Source of the DNA: Paenibacillus arenilitoris
Lineage (GTDB): Bacteria > Bacillota > Bacilli > Paenibacillales > Paenibacillaceae
Direction: 5' to 3'
Assembly: GCF_014705655.1 (NCBI RefSeq)
Contig: NZ_JACXIY010000033.1
Coordinates: forward strand, 1 to 64,000
Length of the DNA stretch: 64,000 nt
Shown piece after piece: positions 17,813 through 27,116 of the stretch; position 1 is the stretch's first letter, and each line of letters starts with the position of its first letter. Position numbers and translations under genes: made by a program. The notes under the pieces are model-generated. The model was given only the letters and a program-made list of their open reading frames with translations. It was not told the origin of the DNA and did no database searches.

Positions 17813-20026
17813 TCACTTCGCCGGAATTTTTATTTTTTGCCCCGGATAAATAAGATGCGGGTTGCGCAGCTTGTTGTAGCTCGCAAGCTTCTGCCATGTC
17901 GTACCGTGCTTCAGCGCAATGGCATACAGCGTGTCGCCCGATTTGACGGTATAGACCTTCTCCTGAGGCGCGGCAGGCCCTGCCGGCTCCACAGGCTTCT
18001 CGGGCTCGGACGGCCCGGCAGGCTCCGGCTGACCCGGTTGTTCCGGCGCGTTCGTCTCCTTGCTTCCCAGACTCAGCCTGAATTCCGCGTAACCGTCCTC
18101 CGTATCGGCCGTGAACGCAATCGCTTCGTTCGCCTCGTCGGCGGCCTTCGCGTCAGGCGACGTCTTGTAAGCCACGTTGACGGTATCGTTAATCGGCGCC
18201 AGCGACCAGTTGCCGTCCGCCGACGGGTTGATCGTCTGGAAGGAGCGGATGTAGTCGATCACGACTTGCCGGTTCTCGTCCGGAGCGGCAAGAATAATCC
18301 GTTTGCCGTCGGGGTTGGCGAACTTGCTGGAGGAGGCCCGGTAGTTATTCGATGCGACAACGAACTTCCGGTCGGCCGCGATCGCGTCTCCTTCGAATTG
18401 CAAATTGACGATGCGGCTTGCGCCTTCGTTCAAAAGCTTGCCGGCGGCGTCATACTTCGGCGGCTGCGCGACGTCGATCTGATAAGTCACGCCGTCGATC
18501 ACGTCGAAGTTATACGTTGGAAAATCATAGTTGATCAGCTCCTGCTTCTCCGCGCTCGCCGGATCGATTTGCTTGAACTGGCCGGCCGACCACTCGAGCC
18601 ACTCCTTGACCTCGGCTCCCGTTACAAGCACGGCGTTGAGCGTATTGGAGTACAGGTACAAGTCGGCCACGTTCTTGATCGCGATATCGCCGGCGGCGAT
18701 GTTCGTATAGTAGCCGGGGCCCTGGCGCCCGCCGGCTTTGAACGGCGCCCCCGCCGACAATACCGGGATGCCTTCGTATTCGGTCCCTTGCAGATGCTTC
18801 TCGACGTACCATGTTTGCGCGTTGTTCACGATCTGAATCGAAGGGTCGTCCTGAATGAGCGCGAACCAGCTGTTGATCGGCGCGGTCGTCTTGCCGACCG
18901 GCCCGCGAACGTACTCCAGCGTATGCTCGTGATCTTCCTTCACGGCTTCGACGATCGATTCGTCCGCTTCGACGAGCGGCTGCTTGTTAGCGGCATCGTA
19001 AATCGGCCTCACGCTCGACGCCGAATCGGCGACCGCCCATTCGCCGTCCTTCAGCTGCAGCGTCAAATCGATGATGCCGAGGTTGTTGCCCCAATAGCCC
19101 GGCTCGACGGACGGAACGCCGTTGATCGTGCCTTTGGCCAGGTCGACGCCGCTTTTGCCCTCGAACGATTTGTCGGGGAATACTTTATGCGCGTGGCCGA
19201 ACAAAATCGCGTCGATACCCTCCACTTTGCTCAGGTACAGCACCGAGTTCTCCATCAGCGGGGTCTGCGGAATGTCCTCGAAGCCGGAATGCGGGATCGC
19301 GACGATCAGGTCCGCCCCCTTCTCCTTCATCTCCGGCACGAACTTCTCGGCCGTCGCCACGATATCCTTAACGGTTACTTTGCCTTCCAGATGGGCTTTG
19401 TCCCACTGCGTAATTTGCGGCGGCACGAAGCCGATGACGCCGACCTTGAGCCGATGCTTCGCTCCGGCTCCGTCCGTCACTTCCTTGTCCAGAATCAGGT
19501 ACGGCGTGAACAGGTTCTCGTCGTTCGTCTCGTCCGCGTCTCCGTCCGCTTTATAGATGTTTGCGTTAATATAGGGGAAGTCCGCGCCTGCGAGCGACGT
19601 TTCGAGAAATTCCAGGCCGTAATTGAATTCATGATTGCCGAGGTTGCCCGCATCGTAATCGAGCAGGTTCATTGCCTTATACACCGGGTGAGTCTCGCCC
19701 TGCTGCAGCGGGTCGATCGTCGCGACGTAATCGCCGAGCGGATTGCCCTGAATCAAATCGCCATTATCGAACAGAAGGCTGTTCGGCGCTTCCTCCCGCG
19801 CTTTCTTGATCAGCGTCGCGGTCTTCGCCAGACCGTATTCGTCCGTAGGCTTGTCCGCAAAATAATCGTAATTCACCATGTTCACGTGCAGGTCCGACGT
19901 TTCCATAATCCGCAGCTGCACGGTGCCCGCGCCGCCCGTCTCCGCGGAAGCGGCAAGCGGCAGCGCGGCAAGGCCGACCGCCAGCGCGAGCGCGGCCCTC
20001 CAGATCGGTTTGTACGGTTTCGCCAA
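17813..20026 (-). CDS. Exported 5'-nucleotidase / 2',3'-cyclic phosphodiesterase with LysM domain
   Basis: A 737-residue exported metallophosphoesterase that hydrolyses 2',3'-cyclic nucleotides and nucleoside monophosphates for scavenging. A signal peptide (ALALAVGLAALPLAASAE) is cut near residue 29. The calcineurin-like domain has METSDLHVNMVNYDYF, DNGDLIQGNPLGD, GNHEFNYGLEFL, AIPHSGFED and LFGHAHKVFP, all metal ligands. The 5'-nucleotidase C-terminal domain follows (NNAQTWYVE through NYRASSSKFANPDGK). After a Pro/Glu-rich linker the last 45 residues are a LysM peptidoglycan-binding domain (YTVKSGDTLYAIALKHGTTW), which would hold it on the wall; B. subtilis relatives use a sortase signal instead. 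Preceded by AGGAGG; monocistronic. Confidence 0.93.
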   Translation of the reverse strand: MAKPYKPIWRAALALAVGLAALPLAASAETGGAGTVQLRIMETSDLHVNMVNYDYFADKPTDEYGLAKTATLIKKAREEAPNSLLFDNGDLIQGNPLGDYVATIDPLQQGETHPVYKAMNLLDYDAGNLGNHEFNYGLEFLETSLAGADFPYINANIYKADGDADETNDENLFTPYLILDKEVTDGAGAKHRLKVGVIGFVPPQITQWDKAHLEGKVTVKDIVATAEKFVPEMKEKGADLIVAIPHSGFEDIPQTPLMENSVLYLSKVEGIDAILFGHAHKVFPDKSFEGKSGVDLAKGTINGVPSVEPGYWGNNLGIIDLTLQLKDGEWAVADSASSVRPIYDAANKQPLVEADESIVEAVKEDHEHTLEYVRGPVGKTTAPINSWFALIQDDPSIQIVNNAQTWYVEKHLQGTEYEGIPVLSAGAPFKAGGRQGPGYYTNIAAGDIAIKNVADLYLYSNTLNAVLVTGAEVKEWLEWSAGQFKQIDPASAEKQELINYDFPTYNFDVIDGVTYQIDVAQPPKYDAAGKLLNEGASRIVNLQFEGDAIAADRKFVVASNNYRASSSKFANPDGKRIILAAPDENRQVVIDYIRSFQTINPSADGNWSLAPINDTVNVAYKTSPDAKAADEANEAIAFTADTEDGYAEFRLSLGSKETNAPEQPGQPEPAGPSEPEKPVEPAGPAAPQEKVYTVKSGDTLYAIALKHGTTWQKLASYNKLRNPHLIYPGQKIKIPAK

Positions 20027-20196
20027 AACAACTCCTCCTTAGTTTGTTCTATTAAAAATAGCGATGCTGCAAACACGCGATGTCCCATTCATTACCATAT
20101 TATCGTAATTTAATGAATCCGATTTGTCATTCGATGATTTTGTAAACTCGTCAGGGATGTTGTCGAATAACGCTGCGCAGTAGGTAATAGAACGCC

Positions 20197-20245
20197 CAAA
20201 AGGCTGACCCGAAGGGATCGTATCCGATCCGCTCAGGTCAGCCTT
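20197..20245 (-). terminator. Terminator after lacZ
   Basis: Minus strand: AAGGCTGACC (20236-20245) with GGGTCAGCCTT (20200-20210), an inner GGATCG/CGATCC stem, then TTTTGGG. The T-run is short. Confidence 0.75.
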
Positions 20246-20262
20246 ATTTCGTCTTCGCCCGG

Positions 20263-23200
20263 CTAGACGCGCTCGATAATAAACTCGAACGACAAATCCT
20301 CTCCGGCTTTTATCGTATACTCCTCATGCACCGGGGCGCCCCAGCTGTCGTCGCCGCCGACGCCCATCTGACGGCCCGCCACCGTGATGACGGTATAGTG
20401 CACGTCCGGCAGCTCGTAATGATGCTGCGCGTTCTCGAGCTCGAACGCCGTGTACGGGGAAATGCCGCACTCCACGGGCTCGTTCGCCGCGCTGACGCGG
20501 ATGCCCTTGCCCTCCCCGTCGAGCACGGTTACGCGGCGTACGCCGGTGCGGTTGCCCGATTCCTGCGGGACGACGTAGCCGGACACGTTGCCTGCCGCCG
20601 TGCCGCGGAATAAGCCCAGCCGGGCGCCGCTCGCGCGGTCCGCGTAGTTCTCCTCGGGTCCCATCGCCAGCCATTCCAGTCGATCGTAATCCGCCGGCAC
20701 CTTGAACGATACGGCGAAGATCGGCAGGCGCGGCAGCCCTTCGGCTCCCTTGTAATCCGCTTTGACACGAACGCTTCCGTCGCCGCGCACCGTATAAGCG
20801 ACTCGAGCCTCGATCTTGTCGCTGATCGAGAAGGCGTAGCGATACGCGACCGTCGCGCTTCCGCCGTCTTCGGCTTCCGTCACTTCGATGCCGGTGCATT
20901 TGCGCGTCAAGCTCGCCGCGAACCAGGCGCCCGCGTCATACCCCTGGGCGTAGCCCCGATCATTGTCCGTCGTCGCCCGCCAGAACAGCGGCGCGGGAGG
21001 GGAGGCGATCATCTCCCGGCCGGCATAGCTCAGCGAGATCAGGCTCATCGCCTGCTTCGAGAACAGGATGCTGAAGTCATTTCCCTTAACGCCGACGTTC
21101 ACGTCGCCGTGCACGACCTTTACTTTGCCGGCCGGGCTTGCGCCCGTTCCACCTTCCGGATTCAAAGCGACCGCGCCGACCCGGAACACGTGCTGCCCGA
21201 ACGCAACCTCGTGTCCCGCATCCGCCCACGGCGTGCCCTCCCTCAGCTTATAGGCGGCATGAATGGCGTATTCGCCCGCCGGCAGCGCAGCCGGCAGCTC
21301 GATTGCTACGCGCAGCTCGCTCTTCGGCGCCACGACCGCTTCCACCAGGTGCAGCTCCTGCTTCAGGCCGTCGCGGTAAAGCGTATATTCCAGCACGAGC
21401 CCGGACGTGTCCGCGAACAGATTTTCGTTGCGCACCGTAATGCCGTTCCGGTCCGTGATCAGCTTAATGTTCTGATATAGGAATTTCACTTCCTGCATCT
21501 TCGGCGACAGCCTCCGGTCGGCATAGACGATCCCGTTCGTGCAGAACCCGTAATCGGTGGCCCGGTCGCCGAAATCGCCGCCGTACGCGAGAAACTCCTT
21601 CCCGTAGCGGTCCTTCTTCACGATCGCCTGATCGATGTAATCCCAGATGAAGCCGCCCTGGTACATCGGATATTTCCGCTCCAGATCGGTATATTTGCTC
21701 ATGCCGCCGAGCGAATTGCCCATCGCGTGCATATATTCGCAGCTGATATACGGCTTGTCCGGGTCATTGTCCAAATACTGCTCGATATCCGCCACCTTGG
21801 CGTACATGCGGCTCTCCATGTCGCTCGCTTCGGTGAACTTGCGGTCGTAGAACACGCCTTCGTAATGAACGAGGCGGCTGCCGTCGACCGACCGGAAATA
21901 ACGGGCAACGTCCACCAGCACATCGCCGACGTACGATTCGTTGCCGAGGGACCAAATCAGGATGGACGGATGGTTTTTATCCCGCTCGTACATCGAAATC
22001 GCCCGGTCCATAACGATATCGCGCCATTCCGGCTTGCTGCCCGGGATGTTCCAGGAAGGCTCGACGGCACCCATCTTCTGCCAAGAGCCGTGCGTTTCCA
22101 AATTCATCTCGTCGATCACGTAAATCCCGTATTCGTCGCACAGCTCGTACCAGTAGCTCTGATTCGGATAATGCGACGTCCGGACGGCGTTCAGGTTGTT
22201 CCGCTTAAGCGTTTTGATGTCCCACAGCATGTCTTCCTTCGTGATCGCCCGGCCCTTGCGGCAGTTGAACTCGTGGCGGTTGACGCCCTTGAACACGATG
22301 CGCACGCCGTTGATGCGCATGATTTTGTCGACCATTTCGAAGCGGCGGAAGCCGACCTGCTGCGGAATCGCTTCGACCGTACGCCCGGACCCGTCCGTGA
22401 TCTCGATATAAAGCCGGTACAAATACGGAAGCTCGGCGCTCCAAAGCTTAGGCAATTCCACTACCACCCGAAGCGTGGCGTTCATGACGCCGCCGAGCTC
22501 CGTCGAAGAAGAAGCGGCCAGGTTGCCTTCGGCATCGTAAAGCGATAAGGTTGCCTTCGCACCGGCTTCGGGAGCGCTGCGAAACGAGAGTCCCGCCTGT
22601 AGGGTGCCCGCCTGGAACGTATCGTCGAGCTCGGCGCGAACGCTGAGGTCGTAAACGTGCACGTCAGGCACCGTATACAAGTAAACATCGCGGAAAATGC
22701 CCGAAAACCGCCAAAAATCCTGATCCTCCAGCCAGCTTCCCGTGCTCCGCTGATAGACCTCCACCGCCAGCTTGTTCTCGCCCTCCCGCAAATACGGCGT
22801 CAGCTCGTATTCGGATGGCGTAAAGCTGTCCTCTCCATAGCCGACGAAGCTGCCGTTCAGCCATACGTAAAACGCGGTCTCGACGCCTTGAAAGGAAATG
22901 TAAACAGGCTTTCCCTTCATCGATTCCGGCACGAAAAAGGCTTTCACGTAGCTGCCGACCGGATTATGGTCCTCGGAAACTTGCGGGGGACGCAGCTCCT
23001 CGTGCCCGTCCCACGGATACATCGTATTGACATATTGCGGACGGTCGTAGCCTTGCAGCTGAATATGGCCGGGCACCGTGATGTCGTTCCATCCCGCGCA
23101 GCTGAATTCTTCCTTATAAAAATCAACCGGCCGGCTGGCCGGATTTACCGCGTAGTTGAATTTCCAAGCGCCGTTCAGCGTATGGCGCATCGCCATCGGC

Positions 23201-23322
23201 CCCCGCCGCTTGGCCTCCTCCAGCGTTTCATAGAACACGTGGTCGGAATGGGCCGGCAGCCGGTTTACCTCGTAGACGCCGACGTCGCTAAGCCAGTCCA
23301 GGCTCGGCACTGTTGCTTTCAT
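20263..23322 (-). CDS. lacZ: Beta-galactosidase, glycoside hydrolase family 2 (LacZ type)
   Basis: A 1019-residue cytoplasmic retaining beta-galactosidase, splitting lactose or related galactosides. The order is sugar-binding jelly roll (PVDFYKEEFSCAGWNDITVP), immunoglobulin-like domain, TIM barrel, a further beta domain and the C-terminal small-chain domain (from about residue 745), so it is the long LacZ type. Acid/base Glu462 is in IWSLGNESYVGD and nucleophile Glu529 in ISCEYMHAMGNS. Start ATG 23322 follows GGGAGAG. It lies downstream of two sugar ABC permeases on the same strand, but 494 bp of repeats separate them. It is probably part of the galactoside-uptake locus. Confidence 0.95.
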   Translation of the reverse strand: MKATVPSLDWLSDVGVYEVNRLPAHSDHVFYETLEEAKRRGPMAMRHTLNGAWKFNYAVNPASRPVDFYKEEFSCAGWNDITVPGHIQLQGYDRPQYVNTMYPWDGHEELRPPQVSEDHNPVGSYVKAFFVPESMKGKPVYISFQGVETAFYVWLNGSFVGYGEDSFTPSEYELTPYLREGENKLAVEVYQRSTGSWLEDQDFWRFSGIFRDVYLYTVPDVHVYDLSVRAELDDTFQAGTLQAGLSFRSAPEAGAKATLSLYDAEGNLAASSSTELGGVMNATLRVVVELPKLWSAELPYLYRLYIEITDGSGRTVEAIPQQVGFRRFEMVDKIMRINGVRIVFKGVNRHEFNCRKGRAITKEDMLWDIKTLKRNNLNAVRTSHYPNQSYWYELCDEYGIYVIDEMNLETHGSWQKMGAVEPSWNIPGSKPEWRDIVMDRAISMYERDKNHPSILIWSLGNESYVGDVLVDVARYFRSVDGSRLVHYEGVFYDRKFTEASDMESRMYAKVADIEQYLDNDPDKPYISCEYMHAMGNSLGGMSKYTDLERKYPMYQGGFIWDYIDQAIVKKDRYGKEFLAYGGDFGDRATDYGFCTNGIVYADRRLSPKMQEVKFLYQNIKLITDRNGITVRNENLFADTSGLVLEYTLYRDGLKQELHLVEAVVAPKSELRVAIELPAALPAGEYAIHAAYKLREGTPWADAGHEVAFGQHVFRVGAVALNPEGGTGASPAGKVKVVHGDVNVGVKGNDFSILFSKQAMSLISLSYAGREMIASPPAPLFWRATTDNDRGYAQGYDAGAWFAASLTRKCTGIEVTEAEDGGSATVAYRYAFSISDKIEARVAYTVRGDGSVRVKADYKGAEGLPRLPIFAVSFKVPADYDRLEWLAMGPEENYADRASGARLGLFRGTAAGNVSGYVVPQESGNRTGVRRVTVLDGEGKGIRVSAANEPVECGISPYTAFELENAQHHYELPDVHYTVITVAGRQMGVGGDDSWGAPVHEEYTIKAGEDLSFEFIIERV

Positions 23323-23441
23323 TGCGTTCTCTCCCACTCTATATATGCTTTTATTTTTTCAATAAAGAGCTCACTCGGTCAAAATAACGGGATTTGATGG
23401 ATCTATTTCACCGGATTTGCTCCTGCTCAGCCGCTCCCCAC

Positions 23442-23607
23442 CAAGCGCGATGAAACGGAGCGGAGAGGGCCGTTTGAATCCGAAGAAGCGCCAGCGGTCG
23501 CTTTTGAAATCCCCATTCTTCACCTCTAAACGTTTATTCGAAAAAGAGTGGGGTTTCAATGCGATCGCAGGATCAAACGGCCCGCGCAGCGGCAGCCCTT
23601 CACCGCT
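23442..23607. repeat. Structured direct repeat, copy 1
   Basis: A 166-bp non-coding element repeated almost or fully identically at 23621-23786 (offset 179). It contains nested inverted arms: GGGCCGTTTGA (23467-23477) with TCAAACGGCCC (23573-23583), and TTGAAATCCCCA (23504-23515) with TGGGGTTTCAA (23549-23559), so the RNA or single strand would fold into one long hairpin. Short open frames across it have no ribosome binding site and are rejected. Confidence 0.9.
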
Positions 23608-23620
23608 ATTCTTCCCCACT

Positions 23621-23786
23621 CAAGCGCGATGAAACGGAGCGGAGAGGGCCGTTTGAATCCGAAGAAGCGCCAGCGGTCGCTTTTGAAATCCCCATTCTTC
23701 ACCTCTAAACGTTTATTCGAAAAAGAGTGGGGTTTCAATGCGATCGCAGGATCAAACGGCCCGCGCAGCGGCAGCCCTTCACCGCT
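23621..23786. repeat. Structured direct repeat, copy 2
   Basis: Second copy of the 166-bp element at 23442-23607, separated from it by 13 bp (ATTCTTCCCCACT). The flank before each copy is similar (CCCCAC), which suggests a tandem duplication of a 179-bp unit. It ends 30 bp before the stop codon of the permease gene. Confidence 0.9.
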
Positions 23787-23816
23787 CCCGCTTTTCGCAC
23801 TGTTTTCCCCGCGCCC

Positions 23817-24635
23817 CTACTTCACCGATCCGGTCATGCCCGCAACGAAATGCTTCTGCATCAGGAAAAAGACAAGCGCCGTCGGCAGCGTCGCGATCAG
23901 GATAACGGTCATAATGACGCCGTAATCCGGCGAGTAGCTCGAGCCGAGGTTTGAAATAAGCAGCGGAATCGTACGCTTCTCCGGCGACTGCAGCACGACG
24001 AGCGGCCACAGGTAGTTGTTCCAGCTCGACATGAACGTGATGATCGCGGCCGCCGCGTACGTCGTCTTCATCGTCGGCACGTAAATGCGGAAGAAGACGC
24101 CGAGCTCGCTAAGGCCGTCGATGCGTCCCGCTTCCAGCATGTCCTTCGGGAACATCTTCGTGCTCTGCCGGAAGAAGAAGATCAGGAAGGCCGTCGTCAC
24201 CGTCGGCAGGATGACCGACGAGATCGTGTCGATGCCGATGACCGGCACCGTCTGCGAAATGCTGCCGAACATCCGGTACAGCGGCACCATCAGCGCGGCG
24301 AACGGAATCATCATGGACAGCAGCAGAATGCTGAACACCGTATCCTTCGCCTTCGTTCTGAAAATTTCAAAGCCGTACCCGGCCAGCGACGCGATCAGCA
24401 TCGCGAGCAGCGTCGTCGTGACCGATATATAGGCCGAATTAAGCAGCGCCGGGACGAGATCGACGGATTCGAACACTTTCGACAAGTTCTCGCCGAGCGC
24501 GCCGCCGGGAAGGAGCCTCCCCTGCGTGACGTCGACGGACTTGTTCGTCGAGCTGACGATCATCCACAAGAACGGGAAGATCGACACGATAGCCGCGATG
24601 CTCAAGAAAACGTAGATAAATATCCGCTTAGCCAT
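23817..24635 (-). CDS. Sugar ABC transporter permease (MalG/AraQ type)
   Basis: Inner-membrane subunit of a carbohydrate importer (CUT1 family), 272 residues, six predicted membrane spans. The EAA loop that contacts the ATPase is EAGRIDGLSELGVFFRIYVP, and the end RHFVAGMTGSVK-like sequence (MQKHFVAGMTGSVK) is typical for MalG-type subunits. Start ATG 24635 lies inside the end of the previous permease gene (8-nt overlap) with AGGTGA upstream, so they are coupled. No ATPase gene is present in the locus; such importers often share a common MsmK/MsmX-type ATPase encoded elsewhere. Confidence 0.92.
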   Translation of the reverse strand: MAKRIFIYVFLSIAAIVSIFPFLWMIVSSTNKSVDVTQGRLLPGGALGENLSKVFESVDLVPALLNSAYISVTTTLLAMLIASLAGYGFEIFRTKAKDTVFSILLLSMMIPFAALMVPLYRMFGSISQTVPVIGIDTISSVILPTVTTAFLIFFFRQSTKMFPKDMLEAGRIDGLSELGVFFRIYVPTMKTTYAAAAIITFMSSWNNYLWPLVVLQSPEKRTIPLLISNLGSSYSPDYGVIMTVILIATLPTALVFFLMQKHFVAGMTGSVK

Positions 24636-25527
24636 TCTTATCACCTGCCAATTTGAACTGAAGGATCGAGAAGATGACGATCAGGATGACGATGGCATAC
24701 GAGACGGTCGCGGCATAGCCGAAATCCGGCGTATATTTGAACGACAGGTTGTAAATATACTGCGACAGCGTCATCGTCGCGTTGCCCGGTCCGCCCTTCG
24801 TAATGTTCATGACCTCGTCGAACAGCTGCAGCGTGCCGATCGTCGACGTAATGGACGTGAACAGGATGATCGGCTTCAGCAGCGGCACCGTTATCCGGGT
24901 GAACTGCGTAATGGAGGAAGCGCCGTCGATGCGGGCGGCCTCATAGATCGAGCCGTCGATATTTTGAAGCGCAGATAAATAAAAAATCATATTATATCCG
25001 GTCCAACGCCACGTAATGGCGATAATGATCGTAATTTTAGCCCAGAACGGGTCCGTGATCCATTGAATCGGAGCCGCAATGAGGTTCAGCTTCAGCAGCA
25101 TGAGGTTAATCAGGCCGTCCGTGCCGAACAAATATTTGAAAATAACCGAGTAAGCGACCAGCGACGTCACCGCGGGCAGGAAGATCGCCGTGCGGAAGAA
25201 GCCCTTAAGCTTCAAGTCCTTGTCGTTGAGCAGCACCGAAATAAACAAAGCGAGCACGATCATGATCGGAACTTGGACGATCAGGTATAGAAACGTGTTT
25301 TTTAAAGCCGCGATAAACGTGGAATCCGTAAGCAGGCGGGTATAGTTGTCGATGCCGACGAACGACAGGTTCGTGCCCGTTCCCGATTGGAACGACATAA
25401 TAAGCGCCTGAATCATCGGGTAGAAATAGAAGGCGCAAATCATGATGACCGCCACCGCAATAAAAGCCCAGCTGATGGCGTTCGTCTTCGCTTTTATGTT
25501 CATGGCCCTGGCTTCTCTCACAATCAA
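24628..25527 (-). CDS. Sugar ABC transporter permease (MalF/LacF type)
   Basis: Partner permease of the CUT1 importer, 299 residues, six predicted spans. The start is probably TTG 25527, six nt after GAGAGGAG; an ATG at 25503 is an alternative with a weaker site. The EAA loop is EAARIDGASSITQFTRITVP. The pattern IVQVPIMIVLALFISVLLN and the region around KGFFRTAIFLPAVTS are typical of LacF/UgpA-type subunits. It sits between the binding protein (112 nt upstream) and the second permease (overlapping). The probable substrate is a galactoside, inferred from nearby lacZ. Confidence 0.92.
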   Translation of the reverse strand: MIVREARAMNIKAKTNAISWAFIAVAVIMICAFYFYPMIQALIMSFQSGTGTNLSFVGIDNYTRLLTDSTFIAALKNTFLYLIVQVPIMIVLALFISVLLNDKDLKLKGFFRTAIFLPAVTSLVAYSVIFKYLFGTDGLINLMLLKLNLIAAPIQWITDPFWAKITIIIAITWRWTGYNMIFYLSALQNIDGSIYEAARIDGASSITQFTRITVPLLKPIILFTSITSTIGTLQLFDEVMNITKGGPGNATMTLSQYIYNLSFKYTPDFGYAATVSYAIVILIVIFSILQFKLAGDKNG

Positions 25528-25639
25528 GGTCAGCTCCTCTCTTCTCCAATTTTAAAATAAACCTTGAAACCGGCCGCTTGCCGCCTTCATCAAGCATCGG
25601 CAAACGGCTGTTCCAAGGTTCTTCTTTGTCTAATCGTTC

Positions 25640-26938
25640 TTACTTGATTTGAGCGTCCGCTTGCTTCTGGGCGTCGGCCAGCACTTGGTCGATGGCCTTG
25701 CCGTTCAAATAGTTTTGCATTTCCACGACGATAATATCCTCGACCGCGTACGTATGCATGCCGTAATTCACGTTCGGAATTTCGGCCGTCCATTTCGCGA
25801 AGTCGGCTACGATATTCTGCCCGCCGAAGAACTCGTTCGGCGCTTTGTACGCGTCGCCTTCCGCAGCCGGCTTATACGTGCCGATGGCGCCGACGTCCGT
25901 AATCAGCTTTTGGTACAGGTCGACGTTCGAGCCCAGCGTGGCGCCGAGGAATTCGGCGGCCTTTTCTTTGCCGTCCACGTTCAGTACGTACCAGGAGCTT
26001 CCGCCAAGGCTCGACGCGTGAACCGATTCGGCGTTCTTGCTAAGCTTCGGCAGCGGGGCGATCGCCCATTTGCCGGACTGGTCCGCGGCAGCCGTAATCG
26101 ATGGCGTGAACCAGTTGCCCGTTGGAACGGAAGCGACGTCGCCGCTGTTGTAGTTCGCCACGTATTGGCTCCAGTCCGCATGAATCTTCACGATGTTGGC
26201 TTCCATCATTTTTTTGTAGGTCTCGAAGGCTTCCTTGAGCGCTTCGTTGCCTTCCAGGTTGGCGGCTTTGCCGTCTTCGGCGAGGTACCAGGAACCGGCC
26301 GATTGGATCATCACGCGAAGGATGCCCATATCGTTCGGATCGAGGGAAATCCAGTCCTTGCCCGTTTTTTCCTTCACGGCTTTGCCGATTTCGATGTACT
26401 CGTCCCAAGTGATGTCCTGCAGATCTTCCATTTTGTAGCCGGCCTGCTCCAAGTAATCCGTTCTTACGTACAGCCCGGTTACGCCGGAATCGAACGGAAG
26501 ACCGTAGTTTTTGCCGTCGACGCTCGTAGGCCCGATTTTGTAATCCGCGAAATCCGCCGCCTTGAAGCTGTCCGTCAGCGGATAGAACGCGTCCGGGTAA
26601 GCTTGCAGGAAGCTCTGGGCGCGGTAGTCCTCGATCAGCACGATATTCGGCAAGCCTTTCGTCGTTCCGGAGCTAAGGCCGGTATTCAGCTTCTGCACGA
26701 TATCGTTCTGCGCGTTCTCGATAATGTCGACGGTCACGTCCGGGTGGTCGGCCGCGTAAGCTTCCTTCGCGAGGTTCATCGCTTTGATGTTGAAGTTCGG
26801 ATCCCAAGCCCAAATCGTAATTTTGCTCGTATCCGGCGCCTCGCCTCCGGTATCTGCGCCGCCGTTGTTCGCGGCGTTGTTGCCGCAAGCCGAGAGGATC
26901 ATGACGCTGGCAAGCAGCAGGGCAAACATTTTCTTCAT
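25640..26938 (-). CDS. Extracellular sugar-binding lipoprotein of ABC importer
   Basis: Family 1 solute-binding protein of 432 residues. The signal peptide ends in the lipobox LSACG (Cys near residue 18), so it is anchored to the membrane outer face. A threonine/glycine-rich linker follows, then the typical ITIWAWDPNFNIKAMNLAKE, and the inter-domain region with NPND-like SLDPNDMGILRVM. The ATG at 26938 has GGAGG seven nt upstream. It is first in the transporter operon and directly follows a candidate CcpA site. Substrate is inferred from lacZ to be a beta-galactoside; sequence alone does not show it. Confidence 0.93.
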   Translation of the reverse strand: MKKMFALLLASVMILSACGNNAANNGGADTGGEAPDTSKITIWAWDPNFNIKAMNLAKEAYAADHPDVTVDIIENAQNDIVQKLNTGLSSGTTKGLPNIVLIEDYRAQSFLQAYPDAFYPLTDSFKAADFADYKIGPTSVDGKNYGLPFDSGVTGLYVRTDYLEQAGYKMEDLQDITWDEYIEIGKAVKEKTGKDWISLDPNDMGILRVMIQSAGSWYLAEDGKAANLEGNEALKEAFETYKKMMEANIVKIHADWSQYVANYNSGDVASVPTGNWFTPSITAAADQSGKWAIAPLPKLSKNAESVHASSLGGSSWYVLNVDGKEKAAEFLGATLGSNVDLYQKLITDVGAIGTYKPAAEGDAYKAPNEFFGGQNIVADFAKWTAEIPNVNYGMHTYAVEDIIVVEMQNYLNGKAIDQVLADAQKQADAQIK

Positions 26939-26968
26939 GTCTAGACCTCCATCTCTGTTTATCTGTCC

Positions 26969-26982
26969 TGTAAGCGTTTCCC
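26969..26982 (-). promoter_or_regulatory. Candidate catabolite-response element (cre)
   Basis: TGTAAGCGTTTCCC on the plus strand matches the cre consensus TGWNANCGNTNWCA at nearly all fixed positions except the last two. It is 31-44 bp upstream of the binding-protein start, where bound CcpA would block transcription of a sugar-uptake operon when glucose is present. Confidence 0.5.
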
Positions 26983-27116
26983 CGCCTACCCCATCATCTT
27001 AGCATTCGGAGGATTTAGGACGTTAGGATTATCTTTACCTTCACTTGTCAAATTATTATCGATTGCTCTCTCGGCTTTTTCGAATTTTGGACGATTTTTG
27101 GATATTGGTACGATTT

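Noticed and set aside
17780-20113. Very long open frame (777 codons) opposite the 5'-nucleotidase
   Set aside because: Antisense shadow caused by high G+C third positions. It is Arg/Val/His-rich, lacks a ribosome binding site and domain features, while the minus strand is a clear enzyme.
23548-23925. Short frames across the tandem repeats
   Set aside because: They have no ribosome binding site and merely translate the repeat; the same peptide appears in each copy because the DNA is duplicated.
25649-26944. Long plus-strand frame opposite the sugar-binding lipoprotein
   Set aside because: Arg/Val-rich shadow without a ribosome binding site; the minus strand has a lipobox and binding-protein pattern.
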